Both the position numbers and the translations under genes were made by a program. DNA of 57,393 nucleotides from an uncultured Dermabacteraceae bacterium (GTDB lineage: Bacteria > Actinomycetota > Actinomycetes > Actinomycetales > Dermabacteraceae), in the NCBI GenBank assembly GCA_946223075.1, contig CAMILZ010000016.1, forward strand, positions 1 to 57,393, read 5' to 3'. The notes under the pieces are model-generated. The model was given only the letters and a program-made list of their open reading frames with translations. It was not told the origin of the DNA and ran no database searches. Shown here piece by piece: positions 44,688 through 53,530 of this stretch (position 1 is the first letter of the stretch; each line of letters begins with the position of its first letter).

Positions 44688-46028
44688 TTATTCACTCAGG
44701 TGCTCGAGGAGGGCGAGGAAGAACGCCTCGCACTTGTCGAGCTGTTCGAGAGCAACGTATTCGTTGGCGCCGTGCGCCTGGGCGATGTCGCCGGGGCCGA
44801 TCACGACGGCGCTCATGCCCGCGGCCTCGTAGATGCCCGACTCGGTTCCGTAGGTGACCTTCGTGGGGCTGATGTTCACACCGAGCTCCCGCGCGAGCTG
44901 CACGGCCTCGCCGTCGGTTCCGCAATCGAGCGGGTAGAGGAGCGTGCGGATCGTGAGGCTCGCGCCCACGTTCTTCGCCTGCTCGGGGTCGGCCGGATCG
45001 GCGGGAATCGCCTTCTTCATCTCGTCGTCGAGCTCGGCGATCTTCGCCTGGATGCGGCGGGCGATCGCGATCGCGTCGTCGCTCGGAAGCGCGCGGTACT
45101 CGAAGAGGAGGTGGGCGTGCGCCCCGACCGTGTTGATCGCGTTGCCGCCGTCGAAACGGTTGACGCCACCCGTGATGTGGGGAACGAGGAACGCGGGATC
45201 GTTCGGGCCTTCGGCAACGCCGCGATCGATGATCTCGTCGTGGAACCACGTCGTGAAGAGTGCGGCGTAGCGGTTGGCGTTGAGGCCGCGGGGGAGGAGG
45301 CTCGAGTGTGCGGCGATGCCGCGGAAGTCGGCCTCGAAGGAGTTCATGGACTTGTGGGCGGTGATGACGTCCATCATCGTCGGCTCGCCCACGTAGGCAA
45401 TGCGCGGCGCGATATCGAGCGTCGCGAGTTGCTTGACGAGTTCGCGGCCGCCGTTGCAGCTCGTCTCCTCGTCCCACGTTGCCGCGAGATACACGGGCTC
45501 GGTGAGGTCGGCGGCGAGGAAGCGATCCGCGAGAGCGGTGAAGGTCGCGAGGTAGCCCTTCATGTCGGCGGTACCGCGCCCGTAGAGCTTGCCGTCGCGC
45601 TCGGTGGGTTCGAAGGGGTCGCTCACCCAGTTCTGGCCCGTGACGGGAACACAGTCGGTGTGGCCCGCGATGAGGATGCCGCGGCGCTCGGTGCTCGGAG
45701 CGGTCTGGGGCGCGCTTTCGCCGTCGAGTCGGTTCACGCCGCCGCGTCCCGTGCCGTAGTCGTCCCCGAGTACGTCCTTCGCCTGGCGATCGGTGCTCTC
45801 GCCCGCGGTGTCACCCTTCGCGGGGAAGACGGCGACGAGGTTCGCGTCGAGCCCGTCGTCTTCGCGGAACACGTGGGTCGTGACGCCCTTGCTCGCAAAG
45901 ATCCGCTGCAGCAGCTCAATCGTCTCGAGATTCCCGGTGTGGGAGGTGCTGTCGATCCGCACGAGCGCTTCGAGGATCTCGCGGGGGCTCGAGGGCAGGG
46001 TTGGATCCGAGTTCAAAGTCTGGGACAT
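44688..46028 (-). CDS. M20-family amidohydrolase, acetylornithine deacetylase-like
   Basis: 446 residues from ATG 46028; the open frame continues upstream, but a TACCGT box 6 nt before this ATG points to a leaderless start here. Metal-binding motifs of M20 enzymes are present: GHTDCVPV (His123, Asp125), GRGTADMKG, DEETSC, GEPT and a final HGANEY. This fits ArgE, which removes acetyl groups from N-acetylornithine in arginine synthesis, although other N-acyl amino acids are possible. Residues 71-116 are an acidic, low-complexity insert just before the first metal motif, not usual in ArgE. Divergent from the glycerate kinase. Confidence 0.83.
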   Translation of the reverse strand: MSQTLNSDPTLPSSPREILEALVRIDSTSHTGNLETIELLQRIFASKGVTTHVFREDDGLDANLVAVFPAKGDTAGESTDRQAKDVLGDDYGTGRGGVNRLDGESAPQTAPSTERRGILIAGHTDCVPVTGQNWVSDPFEPTERDGKLYGRGTADMKGYLATFTALADRFLAADLTEPVYLAATWDEETSCNGGRELVKQLATLDIAPRIAYVGEPTMMDVITAHKSMNSFEADFRGIAAHSSLLPRGLNANRYAALFTTWFHDEIIDRGVAEGPNDPAFLVPHITGGVNRFDGGNAINTVGAHAHLLFEYRALPSDDAIAIARRIQAKIAELDDEMKKAIPADPADPEQAKNVGASLTIRTLLYPLDCGTDGEAVQLARELGVNISPTKVTYGTESGIYEAAGMSAVVIGPGDIAQAHGANEYVALEQLDKCEAFFLALLEHLSE

Positions 46029-46138
46029 ATTTCCACGGTACTCCCTTGACGCCCTCCACGGGAGGGCCGGTAGGTTCACTGTGAGAGAGCTGGCGGGAAA
46101 TCCCCAGCTCGTCGTGGGTAAGGGCAGGGAGGCTCGCC

Positions 46139-47326
46139 GTGAAGGTTGTGATCGCGCCCGATTCATTCAAGGAGTCGATGAGCGCAAAGGCCGCCGCCGA
46201 GGCGATCGCACGCGGGGTCAGCTCTGTCGTTCCGGGGGCGGCGTGCACGCTTATCCTCGTTTCCGACGGTGGTGAGGGCTTCACCGCTTCCCTCTCGGCA
46301 GCGCTCGAAGCCACCCTCGACACCGTGACCGTTGCCGACGCCCTCGGTCGCCCCGTGCGCGCCGAGTTCGCTCTCGCCCCGGGCGCCGCGCCTCGCACCG
46401 CCGTTGTTGAGATGGCGAGCGCCGCGGGGCTCATGCACGTCGCCCCCAATGAACGCGACCCGTGGCATGCGAGCACGCGCGGCGTGGGCGAGCTCCTCTC
46501 GCACGCCCTCGACCATGTCGGCAACGGCGGCCGGATCCTCCTCGGCATCGGCGGCTCCGCCACGAACGATGGCGGCGCGGGGCTGCTCCACGCGCTCGGC
46601 GTGCGTTTCTATGATTCCGACGGCACCCCGCTCGACTCAGATCCCTCTTCTCTTGCGGGCAGACTCGCGCGCATCGATACGAGTGGTCTCGATCCGCGGC
46701 TGAAGAGCGTGCGCCTCGAGGTCGCGTGCGACGTCACCAATCCGCTGCTCGGTCCGAAGGGCGCGAGCGCCGTGTTCGGGCCGCAGAAGGGCGCAACGCC
46801 CCAGGTGGTCGCGAAGCTCGAGCGTTTTCTCAAGGAGCTCGTGGAGGCCGCGGAAGCGTCGGACCCTGCACTTCATGCCCGCTCGCACGCACGCGAGCCC
46901 GGTGCCGGTGCGGCCGGCGGGCTCGGCTGGGCCCTCGCGACGTTTCTCGGGGCACACTTCGAACCCGGCTTCGACCTCGTGGCGCGCACGGTGGGACTCG
47001 AGCGCGCGATCGCGGGGGCCGATCTGGTCATCACGGGCGAGGGTTCGATCGATGCGCAGACCCTGAGCGGCAAAGCCCCCGCGGGAGTCGCGGCCCTCGC
47101 GAAGAGCCACGGCGTGCCGTGCCTCGCGCTCGCGGGGCGTATAGGCGAGGGCGCCGAGGTGCTTTACGCTCATGGTGTGAGCGCGCTCGTGCCGATCGTG
47201 CAGGGCGTCGCGACCCTCGACGAGGCCCTCAAGGACGGTCCGCGCAACCTCGAGCGTTCAACGGCAACCTCGATGCGGCTCATGGAACTAGGAAAAGGAG
47301 CAGTTCATGGCGACGAATCAGGTTGA
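46139..47326 (+). CDS. glycerate kinase (GlxK/GckA family)
   Basis: 395 residues, GTG start with an AGGGAGG site. It has the hallmark N-terminus VVIAPDSFKESMSAKAAAEAI and later GIGGSATNDGGAGLLHALG and ITGEGSIDAQT, as in class I glycerate kinases. It phosphorylates D-glycerate to feed glycolysis or serine metabolism. The interspersed motif occurs at 46852-46866, encoding Ala-Ser-Asp-Pro. The 3' end overlaps the start of the putative antitoxin gene by 20 bp, which suggests that the following two genes were inserted against this gene's end. Confidence 0.9.
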   Translation: MKVVIAPDSFKESMSAKAAAEAIARGVSSVVPGAACTLILVSDGGEGFTASLSAALEATLDTVTVADALGRPVRAEFALAPGAAPRTAVVEMASAAGLMHVAPNERDPWHASTRGVGELLSHALDHVGNGGRILLGIGGSATNDGGAGLLHALGVRFYDSDGTPLDSDPSSLAGRLARIDTSGLDPRLKSVRLEVACDVTNPLLGPKGASAVFGPQKGATPQVVAKLERFLKELVEAAEASDPALHARSHAREPGAGAAGGLGWALATFLGAHFEPGFDLVARTVGLERAIAGADLVITGEGSIDAQTLSGKAPAGVAALAKSHGVPCLALAGRIGEGAEVLYAHGVSALVPIVQGVATLDEALKDGPRNLERSTATSMRLMELGKGAVHGDESG

Positions 47327-47648
47327 AAAGCGCGTGCGATTTCGAGACGTCAAGCCATTCGAGGTTGCGGATTCGCTCGAGGAACTCAGAGGGCCGTCGG
47401 AAGGCTTGCTCACTCCACCCGTGGACGTGCACTGGTCAGGGTTGCGCACCACATTTGACGTGTCGAATGAGCGGCAGCGTCGTCGCCTCTACCAGGCGGT
47501 TCTTTCCAACGGCCGCCAAGAACATCTCACCGCTTTTCTCAACCGTGATCTCCTCCTTCATGACTGGCCGACCCTCGCGCTCGACATTCGCATCGTCGAA
47601 TCCTGGGCGCGGCGATTTCCTGAGATTGAGCAACGCCGACGGAGGTAG
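47307..47648 (+). CDS. putative antitoxin of an AbiEii-type module
   Basis: 113 residues, ATG with an AAAGGAG site 6 nt away, overlapping the end of the glycerate kinase gene. Small, charged, without a recognisable DNA-binding motif; it contains RRRLYQAVLSNGRQEHLTAFLNRDLLLHDWPTLA. I do not recognise the family. It ends 5 bp before the nucleotidyltransferase gene, the usual place of an antitoxin in type IV-like AbiE/MenAT systems. Function is inferred from position only. Confidence 0.55.
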   Translation: MATNQVEKRVRFRDVKPFEVADSLEELRGPSEGLLTPPVDVHWSGLRTTFDVSNERQRRRLYQAVLSNGRQEHLTAFLNRDLLLHDWPTLALDIRIVESWARRFPEIEQRRRR

Positions 47649-47653
47649 AGGCA

Positions 47654-48322
47654 ATGGACGAGGAAATTAGGCGCGAGGTCGCCCGGATAATGCTCTCCGC
47701 ACTACGCGGCACCGGATTCGTTTTGACCGGCGCGGGTGCACTTTCTGAGCACCGAGTCATTTCACGTCCCACGCGAGACGTTGATCTTTTTGCCACCGAT
47801 CAGTTCGCTGGCAAGGTGCCAGAGATCGTGCCTCGCCTCCGCTCAGCTCTGCTCGAGAAAGGAGCAGAACTGATTATCGGGCGTGAGTTCCAGTCTTTTG
47901 TCGACGGACGAATTCGCTGGGAGGGGCACGAGGTCGGGTTTGATCTTGGCATCGATTGGCGGGGGTTTCCACCGACCGAGCTGCCTATTGGTCCCGTTCT
48001 CGACATAAGGGACTGCGTGGGATCAAAAATGGCGGCCCTCTATAGTCGCCATGAGCAACGCGACTACATGGACGTAGCCGCGATAGTGCTCGACGGCAGG
48101 TGGATGTGCCCGGAAATCCTTGATATGGCGAGGCACAACGATCCAGGTCTTGAATTCACTATTCTTGCCGCGCTTCTTGACCCGGAGCACCCCGACTTTC
48201 CTCGTCGTGAGGACTTCGAGGAGTATGGATTCGGACTCGACGAAGAAGCGGAAATGCGTGGTGCGCTTGGGCTTTTTCGCGAGTCGATTTTGGGGCGAGG
48301 GGCCGCAGCCGAGGAACCCTAG
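47654..48322 (+). CDS. AbiEii/MenT-like nucleotidyltransferase toxin
   Basis: 222 residues. The core LTGAGALSEHRVISRPTRDVDLF (residues 24-46) is the nucleotidyltransferase motif of the AbiEii/AbiGii family, with Asp42 and Asp44 as metal ligands. Lys125 and SRHEQRDYMD (131-140) follow, as expected. Members transfer nucleotides to tRNA 3' ends or other targets and act as toxins or phage-defence effectors. Base composition looks less GC-rich than the neighbours (by eye, not counted), hinting at horizontal gain. It converges with the ABC exporter gene, overlapping by 4 bp. Confidence 0.78.
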   Translation: MDEEIRREVARIMLSALRGTGFVLTGAGALSEHRVISRPTRDVDLFATDQFAGKVPEIVPRLRSALLEKGAELIIGREFQSFVDGRIRWEGHEVGFDLGIDWRGFPPTELPIGPVLDIRDCVGSKMAALYSRHEQRDYMDVAAIVLDGRWMCPEILDMARHNDPGLEFTILAALLDPEHPDFPRREDFEEYGFGLDEEAEMRGALGLFRESILGRGAAAEEP

Positions 48323-50124
48323 AGCGAATCTTGCCACGCCTTGTAGAGGGCAGCGAAGCGGCCCCCCTTCTCGATAAGCGCCGCGGGCGTGTCGTCCTCT
48401 ACCACGACGCCATCGTGGAGCACGAGCACTCGATCCGCGATCATGACGGTCGAGAGGCGGTGGGCGATGATGAGTGCCGTGCGGTTGCCGAGGAGCTTCG
48501 TGAGGCCCTCTTGCACGAGGCGCTCGCTTGGAAGGTCAAGTGAGCTCGTCGCCTCGTCGAGGATGAGCACGTTCGGGTTCGCAAGGAACGCTCTCGCGAA
48601 CGAAATGAGCTGGCGCTGGCCCGCGGAGACGCGGCCGCCGCGCTTGCTCACGTCCGTGTCGTAGCCGTAGGGGAGGGCCTCGATAAACTCGTGCGCCCCA
48701 ATCGCCTTCGCTGCTCGCACGATCTCTTCGCGGCTTGCGCCGGGACGCCCGAGCTCGATGTTGTCGGCAACGGTGCCGCTGAAAAGGTACGCCTCTTGCG
48801 TCACCATCACGACATTGCGCGTGAGTTCCTCGCTCGTGAGGTCGCGAAGATCCACACCGTCGAGCTCGACCCTGCCTTTCGTGACGTCGTAGAAACGCGA
48901 CACGAGTTTCGCGATCGTCGACTTACCCGCACCCGTTTGCCCCACGAGAGCGACGGTCTGGCCCGCGGGAATCGAAAGGTCGAGGGGCTTGAGCACGAGC
49001 GGGCCATCCTCGCTATAGCGGAATTCGGCATCCGTGAACTCGATGGCGCCCCGGCCGCTCGCGATAGATTTCGCGTGCGCGGCGTCCGGGTCGGCAACCG
49101 TCGGAATTTCCCACAAAAGCGCACTGATTTTCTCGAGCGCGGCCGTTGCCGACTGGAACGAGTTATAAAAGTTTGCGATCTCATCAACCGGCTGGAAAAA
49201 GCGCCGCGCATACAGCACGAGGGCGAGGAGCACGCCCACGCTCAAATCGCCCGAAAGAACGCGGAAGCCGCCCACGACCAGCACTGCCGCGACCGTGACG
49301 TTCGCGAGCAGGCGCAGAGCAGGCTGGTAGATGCCGAACACGGAGATCGAGTTGAGGGTTGCGCGGCGGTAGTTTTCCGCGAGTGCCCGGTACTCGCGCG
49401 AGTTCGATTCCTCCTTGCGGAAGGCCTTGACGGCGCGGATGCCGTTCATCGCCTCGACGAACTGCACGATGAGCGCAGCCGAGTGGGTGCGCATGCCGCG
49501 ATACGCAATCCGCGAGCGCACCTGGAACCACACGGTCAGCGCGATGCAGGGGATGAGCAGCACGAGCATGATGAGGCCCGTGGGCCAGTCCATTGCCACG
49601 ATCGAGGCGGCGGTGAGAACCATCGAGAGGCTCGAGCCGATGAGGATCGGCACGCCGAATTCGAGAAGCTCGCGCAGAGCCTCCATGTCGGACGTTTGGC
49701 GAGAGACGATACGCCCGGAGGTGTAACGCTCGTGGAATTCGAGGGAAAGGCGCTGCGTGTGCCGGAAAACGCGGCGACGTAGCTCGAGGAGGAGACGCTG
49801 GCCGACCACCGAGGACTGGCGCGTGAAGACGAACGTGAGAAGCGCCGCGAGGATTGCACACGCCGCGTGGAGGCCAGCCGCGCCGAGTGCGGGCAGCGCG
49901 TCGCCCTCGATGAGGGCGGGAAGACCGTGGTCGATGCCCCACGCGAGGATCGCGGGTCCCGCGACGACCGCGGCCTGCGCGAGCACCACCATGATGGCGA
50001 CCAGCGCGATCGAGGCCTTCTCGGGTGCGAGAAGTTCCCGAAGAAGGGCGAATGAACGCTGGCGCGAGGCGCGGTTTTCTTCCTTCGTGAACTCGTGGTT
50101 TTCGTCGGTGACAACCTGACTCAT
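48319..50124 (-). CDS. ABC exporter half-transporter with non-canonical signature motif
   Basis: 601 residues. Six membrane spans are followed by an ATPase domain: Walker A GQTGAGKST, Walker B VLILDEATSSLD with catalytic Glu, but an ABC signature of VSAGQ instead of LSGGQ. It overlaps the partner gene by 4 bp. The partner has the complementary fault, so together they make one good and one degenerate ATP site, as in TM287/288- or BmrCD-type heterodimeric drug exporters. Substrate unknown; a multidrug or lipid-linked role is usual for the class. Confidence 0.88.
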   Translation of the reverse strand: MSQVVTDENHEFTKEENRASRQRSFALLRELLAPEKASIALVAIMVVLAQAAVVAGPAILAWGIDHGLPALIEGDALPALGAAGLHAACAILAALLTFVFTRQSSVVGQRLLLELRRRVFRHTQRLSLEFHERYTSGRIVSRQTSDMEALRELLEFGVPILIGSSLSMVLTAASIVAMDWPTGLIMLVLLIPCIALTVWFQVRSRIAYRGMRTHSAALIVQFVEAMNGIRAVKAFRKEESNSREYRALAENYRRATLNSISVFGIYQPALRLLANVTVAAVLVVGGFRVLSGDLSVGVLLALVLYARRFFQPVDEIANFYNSFQSATAALEKISALLWEIPTVADPDAAHAKSIASGRGAIEFTDAEFRYSEDGPLVLKPLDLSIPAGQTVALVGQTGAGKSTIAKLVSRFYDVTKGRVELDGVDLRDLTSEELTRNVVMVTQEAYLFSGTVADNIELGRPGASREEIVRAAKAIGAHEFIEALPYGYDTDVSKRGGRVSAGQRQLISFARAFLANPNVLILDEATSSLDLPSERLVQEGLTKLLGNRTALIIAHRLSTVMIADRVLVLHDGVVVEDDTPAALIEKGGRFAALYKAWQDSL

Positions 50125-52082
50125 CGCGCACCTCCCTTCTCTTCGGCCGCGGCGCGAATCTTGGCAACTTCGAGGCTTCCCGTCTCCGTTGCCACGCGCG
50201 TGAGGTTCCGGTTGCCGCGCGCTTCCTCTTCCTGATTCGCGATCACGTAGCGGTAGCGTTCGCTCGTGGCCATGAGCTCGGTGTGTGTGCCCACGGCCGT
50301 GATGCGGCCATCCTCGAGGAGCGCCACGCGGTCCGCGAGGGCGACCGTTGAGGTGCGGTGCGCGACGATGAGTGTGGTCGTGTGGGAGAGAACCTCGCGC
50401 AACCGCTCCGTGACGCGTTCTTCCGTTTTCGTATCGAGCGCGGAGAGCGGATCGTCGAGCAAGAGCACCGTGGGCTTCGCCGCGATCGCGCGTGCGAGGG
50501 CAAGACGCTGGCGCTGCCCGCCCGAAAGGCTCATGCCCTCCTCGCCGATGTGGGTGTCGACGCCCTCGGGAAGCTCGTAGGCGTAGCGCGCGTCGGCGGT
50601 GTCGAGGGCGAGGTCGAGCGCCTCGTCAAGCTCGGCACTGCGTGCGGACGTGCGGGTCAGCGGGGGCACGGTGCCGTCGGAACCAAAAAGCCGGTTCGAA
50701 AACTCCACGGTTCCGACGGTTCTTTCGTACCCGGGCGCCCCAAGCAGCACGTTGTCGCGAACGGAATCGCTAAACAGGGTGGCGTCTTCGAACGCGAAGG
50801 CCGTGATCCGGTGGAGGGTGTCGAGGGGGATGTCGCGAACGTCGTGGCCGTCGATCGTGATCTTCCCGCTTGTGACGTCGTAGAGGCGCGGCACGAGCTG
50901 GAGCAGGGTGGATTTGCCGGAGCCCGTGATGCCCACGAGTGCCATCGTCTCGCCGGGTTCGACCTCGAGGCTTGCGCCGTCGAGGAGGTCGGGCATGTGC
51001 GCGGGGGAGTCGTCGTAGCGAAAGTGCACGTCGCTGAGCGTGAGGCGGCCTTCGAAATGGTGTTCGTGGGTGATTGTTGGTGATTCAGGATCGGTGATCG
51101 TGTTCGCCGCGTCCATGACCTCGAAGTAGCGGTCGAGAGCCGTGTTCGTGTTGATGAGCATGCCGAAGAGTTGGCCGAGCATGCGCACGGGGCCCGTGAC
51201 GAGCACGGCGGTCACGAAGTAGGCGCTCAACTGGCCGAGGTTCATGTGGCCGTGCGCCGTGAGGTAGATGCCGAGCAAGAGGCTCACCGAGGTCGCGATC
51301 TCGGGGAGGCCGTACATGAGCATGTCGAAGCGCGCGATCGCCGTTGCTTTCTTGACTTCGGTGCCGCGCAGCTCGTCGGCCTGGTGAGTGAACTGCTCGA
51401 GGGCGGTGGGGCCGCGACCGAAAGCCTTGAGCACGCGAATGCCCTGCACCGACTGCTCGATCGTGGTCGCGAGGTCGCCGTTTTGATCCTGCGAGAGGCG
51501 CGAAAGCGTCGAGAACTGGCGGCTGAAGCGGAACGAAAAAATCGCGATGGGGATGGCGGCCGCGATGAACACGAGGGCGAGGATCCAGCTCGAGCGGATG
51601 AGCAGGATGATGCCCACGATCGTCGTAACCGCGGTGGTCACGCCCATGATCATGCCAAAGGCGATCCACCTCCGGATGAGGTTCGTGTCGCTCATCGCGC
51701 GCGAGAGAAGCTGCCCGGAGCTCCACCGATCGTGGAAGGCGACGGGCATGTGCTGGATCTTGTCGTAGAGATCCGTGCGCATGTCGCGCTCGATTCCGGT
51801 TGCGGGCACGAGCGCGAAGACCCTGCGCATAAAGAGCAAGAGCGCTTCGAAGATGCCGAGCGCGAGAACGGTGGCGCCCGCGGTCCACACGGCCGCGGCG
51901 GTTCCGCCTTCAACGAGATCGGAATTCACGAGGCGCTCGAGTACCTGCGGAATCATGAGGCCGAGCACCGCGCTGCCAATCGCGCACAACAGACCGAGGA
52001 GAAGCCGCCCGCGTATGGGCCGCACGATCTTCCACAGCCGGATCATCGGATGCGTGTGCGAGGGCGCGGGATCGTTCTGCAT
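50121..52082 (-). CDS. ABC exporter half-transporter with Asp in place of the catalytic Glu
   Basis: 653 residues from ATG 52082; GTG 52091 is an alternative. A TACAAT box (52098-52093) lies 10 nt before the ATG. Six membrane spans, then an ATPase domain with Walker A GITGSGKST, canonical signature LSGGQ, and Walker B VLLLDDPLSALD, where Asp replaces the catalytic Glu. This is the degenerate-site subunit of a heterodimeric exporter with the downstream gene. Two facing copies of the interspersed motif lie in the ATPase part (50671-50684 and 50709-50722). Confidence 0.88.
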   Translation of the reverse strand: MQNDPAPSHTHPMIRLWKIVRPIRGRLLLGLLCAIGSAVLGLMIPQVLERLVNSDLVEGGTAAAVWTAGATVLALGIFEALLLFMRRVFALVPATGIERDMRTDLYDKIQHMPVAFHDRWSSGQLLSRAMSDTNLIRRWIAFGMIMGVTTAVTTIVGIILLIRSSWILALVFIAAAIPIAIFSFRFSRQFSTLSRLSQDQNGDLATTIEQSVQGIRVLKAFGRGPTALEQFTHQADELRGTEVKKATAIARFDMLMYGLPEIATSVSLLLGIYLTAHGHMNLGQLSAYFVTAVLVTGPVRMLGQLFGMLINTNTALDRYFEVMDAANTITDPESPTITHEHHFEGRLTLSDVHFRYDDSPAHMPDLLDGASLEVEPGETMALVGITGSGKSTLLQLVPRLYDVTSGKITIDGHDVRDIPLDTLHRITAFAFEDATLFSDSVRDNVLLGAPGYERTVGTVEFSNRLFGSDGTVPPLTRTSARSAELDEALDLALDTADARYAYELPEGVDTHIGEEGMSLSGGQRQRLALARAIAAKPTVLLLDDPLSALDTKTEERVTERLREVLSHTTTLIVAHRTSTVALADRVALLEDGRITAVGTHTELMATSERYRYVIANQEEEARGNRNLTRVATETGSLEVAKIRAAAEEKGGAR

Positions 52083-52214
52083 AGCCTGCACGATTGTACC
52101 GACGACTCTCGTTTTATGTGGGCTGTTTCACTAGGTGGAAGCGGCTTGTTTCTCGAGCTGCGCGATGCGCTGATACGAAAGGCCGAGTGCCTCCGCGGCG
52201 ACTACGCTAGAGCC

Positions 52215-53039
52215 ATGATTCACTCACGCATGGATTTTCACTCGCCCGCGCTCGGCATGGGCACGAGCGCCGTGGTGCTCTACCCGCAGCAAACCGACGG
52301 CCAGATCGGCATGGCGGGAGGCATCAATCTCGACGAGAACGGCGAGCCGCGCGTTCCCGTTTTGTACCTCCTGCACGGCCTGAGCGACGACTGCACGGGC
52401 TGGACGCGCCGCACGAGCATCGAACGCTACGCTTCCGCGAAGGGCATCTGCGTGGTCATGCCCGAGGTGCGCCGCTCGTTCTACGCCGACGAGGTGCTCG
52501 GCGAAAAGTATTGGACGTACGTGAGTGAAGAGCTTCCCGCCCTCATCAATCAGACCTTCCGCATTTCGACCACGCGCGAGGATACGTTCGTTGCGGGTCT
52601 CTCGATGGGTGGCTTCGGTGCGATGAAGCTCGCCCTCAACCAGCCCGAACGCTTCGCGGCAGCCGGTTCGTTTTCGGGTGCGCTCGCGGTCGCGCAACGC
52701 GACTACACCGAGTTCGGTCACGGCATGCCGGCACGCATTTGGGGCCAGGGTCTCACACCCGAGGCGGGAAGCGTGTACGAGCCGTTCTTCGAGGGCGTTG
52801 AGCAGGGCACGTTCCCAGCGATCGATGACCTCAACGCACTCGCCCGCGAGGCCGCGCCGGGCTCGCTTCCGAAGCTGTGGATCGGGTGCGGAACTGAAGA
52901 CTTCCTGCTCGAGGAGACGCGAGAATTCGTGAGCACGCTCGAGGAAGCAGGCCATGAGCACGAGGTGACATACACGCCCGGCGCTCACGAATGGGCCGTG
53001 TGGGACGAGTACGTGCGCCGATTCCTCGACTGGATTTAG
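52215..53039 (+). CDS. alpha/beta-hydrolase esterase (EstA/FrmB-like)
   Basis: 274 residues from ATG 52215; the open frame runs much further upstream but is antisense to the ABC exporter. A TACGCT box lies 6 nt before the ATG, consistent with a leaderless start. Oxyanion region LLHGLSDDCTGW, nucleophile elbow GLSMGGFGA, a probable acid in GTEDFLLEE and the His in GAHEWAVW complete the triad. It resembles S-formylglutathione hydrolase/tributyrin esterase-type proteins. No signal peptide. It converges with the membrane-protein gene, overlapping by 4 bp. Confidence 0.83.
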   Translation: MIHSRMDFHSPALGMGTSAVVLYPQQTDGQIGMAGGINLDENGEPRVPVLYLLHGLSDDCTGWTRRTSIERYASAKGICVVMPEVRRSFYADEVLGEKYWTYVSEELPALINQTFRISTTREDTFVAGLSMGGFGAMKLALNQPERFAAAGSFSGALAVAQRDYTEFGHGMPARIWGQGLTPEAGSVYEPFFEGVEQGTFPAIDDLNALAREAAPGSLPKLWIGCGTEDFLLEETREFVSTLEEAGHEHEVTYTPGAHEWAVWDEYVRRFLDWI

Positions 53040-53530
53040 CGCTCGGGCACCTCGCCCGGCTCTTCGGTGCTCGCGGAGCCTTTGCTGTCGAGCGCATCGA
53101 GCACCTGCCCCGATGTCGCATTCTTGAGCACACGCTCGCCGAGGAGCGCGATCGGGAGCGAACCGAAACCACCGTGCTGCTGGGCAAACGCCCACGCCTC
53201 GGTGTCGTGGTGGTAGTTGACCCACGTCGTGCGCGGGTCGGTGGGCTGAAGCCCCACCTGGATTTGTGCGCTGCGCTTATCCGCGGGTGACCACACGATG
53301 ATCGCGTGAACCGGCGCGCGATGCGTGAGGGCCTCAAGCCACGGTGTGTGCTGACCCTTGCGAGCGGGGGAGACCCACCACGCTAAAAACAGGGTGGGTA
53401 GGAGGATGATCGCCATCGTGATCCACCACTGGTAGTAGGCGCAGATCGCCGCAGCGATCACGCCCACGGCGAGGAAGAGCAGGGTGCGCGCCCATAGTCG
53501 GATGGCGAGAGGATTCGAACGGGTGCTCAC
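53036..53530 (-). CDS. two-span membrane protein cotranscribed with a LysR regulator
   Basis: 164 residues from GTG 53530, which overlaps the LysR stop by 4 bp (GTGA). Two close hydrophobic spans (TLLFLAVGVIAAAICAYY and WWITMAIILLPTLFLAWWV) are followed by a soluble domain with PVHAIIVWSPADKRSAQIQ and a Glu-rich end. I do not recognise the family. Translational coupling to the LysR gene is certain from the overlap; the job is unknown. Confidence 0.62.
   Translation of the reverse strand: MSTRSNPLAIRLWARTLLFLAVGVIAAAICAYYQWWITMAIILLPTLFLAWWVSPARKGQHTPWLEALTHRAPVHAIIVWSPADKRSAQIQVGLQPTDPRTTWVNYHHDTEAWAFAQQHGGFGSLPIALLGERVLKNATSGQVLDALDSKGSASTEEPGEVPER

Noticed and set aside
43773..46049. 758-codon plus-strand frame opposite nhaA and the M20 gene
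   Set aside because: Spans two real genes and the gap between them; extreme Glu/Arg/Gly composition typical of antisense frames.
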